From NCBI GenBank assembly GCA_902577425.1, contig CACGZD010000007.1, positions 1 through 63,875 on the forward strand: a stretch of DNA of 63,875 nt, written 5' to 3'. Origin of the DNA: an uncultured Alphaproteobacteria bacterium. Lineage in GTDB: Bacteria > Pseudomonadota > Alphaproteobacteria > HIMB59 > GCA-002718135. The translations under genes were made by a program, and so were the position numbers. Shown piece after piece: positions 63,155-63,875 of this stretch. The notes under the pieces are model-generated. The model searched no databases. It worked only from the letters and a program-made list of their open reading frames with translations, and was not told the DNA's origin. How positions within the stretch are numbered: the stretch's first letter is position 1; each line of letters begins with the position of its first letter.

Positions 63155-63875
63155 AATTTAATCTCTTTCTGAAAATAACATATTGTGAAATTGCCAGTAC
63201 ATTTAGAATAATAAATAAAACAACACCTTCAGCAGCTGCATATCCAAATTTTACCCTATCCCAAAAATGATCAAATATTTCAATTGTTACTACATCCATA
63301 GTTTCACCTGCTGATGAAGTTTTCATAACTAATATATGATTAAATGCTTGGAAAGAATTTATAAAACCAGTGAGTAAAAGAAAGAAAATAATTGGCATCA
63401 ATAAGGGAACAGTTATTTTCGTAAAAGTTTGCCATCTAGAAGCACCTTCAGCTTTTGCTGCTTCATATAAATCTGAAGGAATAATTGATAAACCAGCTAA
63501 AAGTATTATAGCGTAATATCCTGTATACGACCAAACGCCATAAAATATTGAAGTTGTTAGAGCTAAACTTGGACCAGCAAAAAACCCATCTATTTTGATA
63601 CCAAATAGTATTTCACTCAGCTTGCGTTTATCAAACAGCCACATTTGAGGATCATAGCCAAATAAACCTATAAATTCATTTAAAATTGAATTTTCAGCTT
63701 TTCCAAATATTAAAAAGAAGACAGCTCCACCCATTACTGCTGGAGTTATATAAGGTAAAAGAAGAATCATTTGGAATAATTGCTTACCTTTTAATTTTTG
63801 ATAAAGAGCATATGCAATTAATAAACCTAATCCAACTTCAGTTGTTATTGCAAAAAAAGAATAATAAAAAATATA
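63147..63875 (-). CDS. Sugar ABC transporter permease, MalF type, cut by right edge
   Basis: The visible 242 residues are open to the window edge; the ATG at 63770 is internal, because the frame continues upstream with family-like sequence (FAITTEVGLGLLIAYALYQK). LLPYITPAVMGGAVFF and the EAA loop PSDLYEAAKAEGASRWQTFTKITVPLLMP (near residues 132-160 of the visible part) mark a MalF-type permease. It pairs with the MalG-type protein. The N-terminal 50-80 residues are missing. Confidence 0.9.
   Translation of the reverse strand, partial: YIFYYSFFAITTEVGLGLLIAYALYQKLKGKQLFQMILLLPYITPAVMGGAVFFLIFGKAENSILNEFIGLFGYDPQMWLFDKRKLSEILFGIKIDGFFAGPSLALTTSIFYGVWSYTGYYAIILLAGLSIIPSDLYEAAKAEGASRWQTFTKITVPLLMPIIFFLLLTGFINSFQAFNHILVMKTSSAGETMDVVTIEIFDHFWDRVKFGYAAAEGVVLFIILNVLAISQYVIFRKRLNYD

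Noticed and set aside
63770-63770. ATG start for the MalF-type permease at this position
   Set aside because: The frame continues upstream with typical permease sequence to the window edge, so the gene is cut rather than short.

Overview
The window is a strongly AT-rich (by eye near 30% GC) bacterial chromosome segment with densely packed genes, overlapping ATGA and TAATG gene junctions, and short intergenic gaps. Several markers point to a streamlined marine alphaproteobacterium of the SAR11/HIMB59 kind: a SAM-II/SAM-V type pseudoknot riboswitch before metY, a tandem glycine riboswitch before gcvT, a GTTC-N7-GTTC (alphaproteobacterial) LexA box before umuDC, a small PopZ-like gene beside valS, the alphaproteobacterial argS-SPOR-scpAB-tatABC-serS-pcm block, a phosphatidylcholine synthase, an NDUFS4-type complex I accessory subunit and an aapJQMP amino acid transporter. 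The lineage is inferred from these features; no database was searched.

Layout. 1-2.5 kb: minus-strand operon of an MFS transporter, a beta-hydroxyacid dehydrogenase and two small membrane proteins, the last cut by the window edge. 2.5-6.4 kb: sulfur/redox block (persulfide dioxygenase-rhodanese, 1-Cys peroxiredoxin, Lrp regulator, riboswitch-controlled metY). 6.4-9.7 kb: an unusual four-gene plus-strand cluster (class IV aminotransferase, sulfotransferase, MhpD-like hydratase, PhyH dioxygenase). 9.7-15 kb: BASS transporter, pcs-cysE-cysK operon, MazG-like pyrophosphohydrolase, RseP protease, HalD-like Fe/2OG oxygenase. 15-19.7 kb: gcvTHP under a tandem glycine riboswitch; gcvT appears to start at a CUG codon inside the switching hairpin. 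19.7-27.3 kb: deaminase preceded by a multi-hairpin RNA ending in a terminator, EamA transporter, anmK, threonine dehydratase, TerB-DnaJ protein, EF-hand protein, cold-shock protein, MATE pump, pcm.

27.3-35 kb: serS, tatABC, scpAB, SPOR-like protein, argS, dgt on minus, with erpA and xthA divergent. 36-42.6 kb: ilvD, valS, popZ-like, tolC, a second pcm-like gene. 42.7-45.5 kb: tRNA-Cys, tRNA-Asn, SOS-controlled umuDC, alaX. 45.5-51.7 kb: aapPMQJ, metC, a TauE-like exporter. 51.7-56.4 kb: a tight minus-strand operon GFA-iolC-iolB-iolJ-MTA/SAH nucleosidase-cupin, then a 2OG oxygenase and tRNA-Arg. 56.4-63.9 kb: NDUFS4-like subunit, acyl-CoA dehydrogenase, thiolase, apt, a phosphatase and a sugar ABC transporter whose first permease is cut by the right edge.

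Themes: amino acid and sulfur assimilation dominate (metY, cysEK, metC, persulfide oxidation, glycine cleavage) and are controlled by RNA switches and an Lrp site. No CRISPR array, transposase, integrase or rRNA gene was seen. The best leads for something new are the structured RNA at 20279-20393, the CUG-start glycine switch of gcvT, and the aminotransferase-sulfotransferase-hydratase-dioxygenase cluster.
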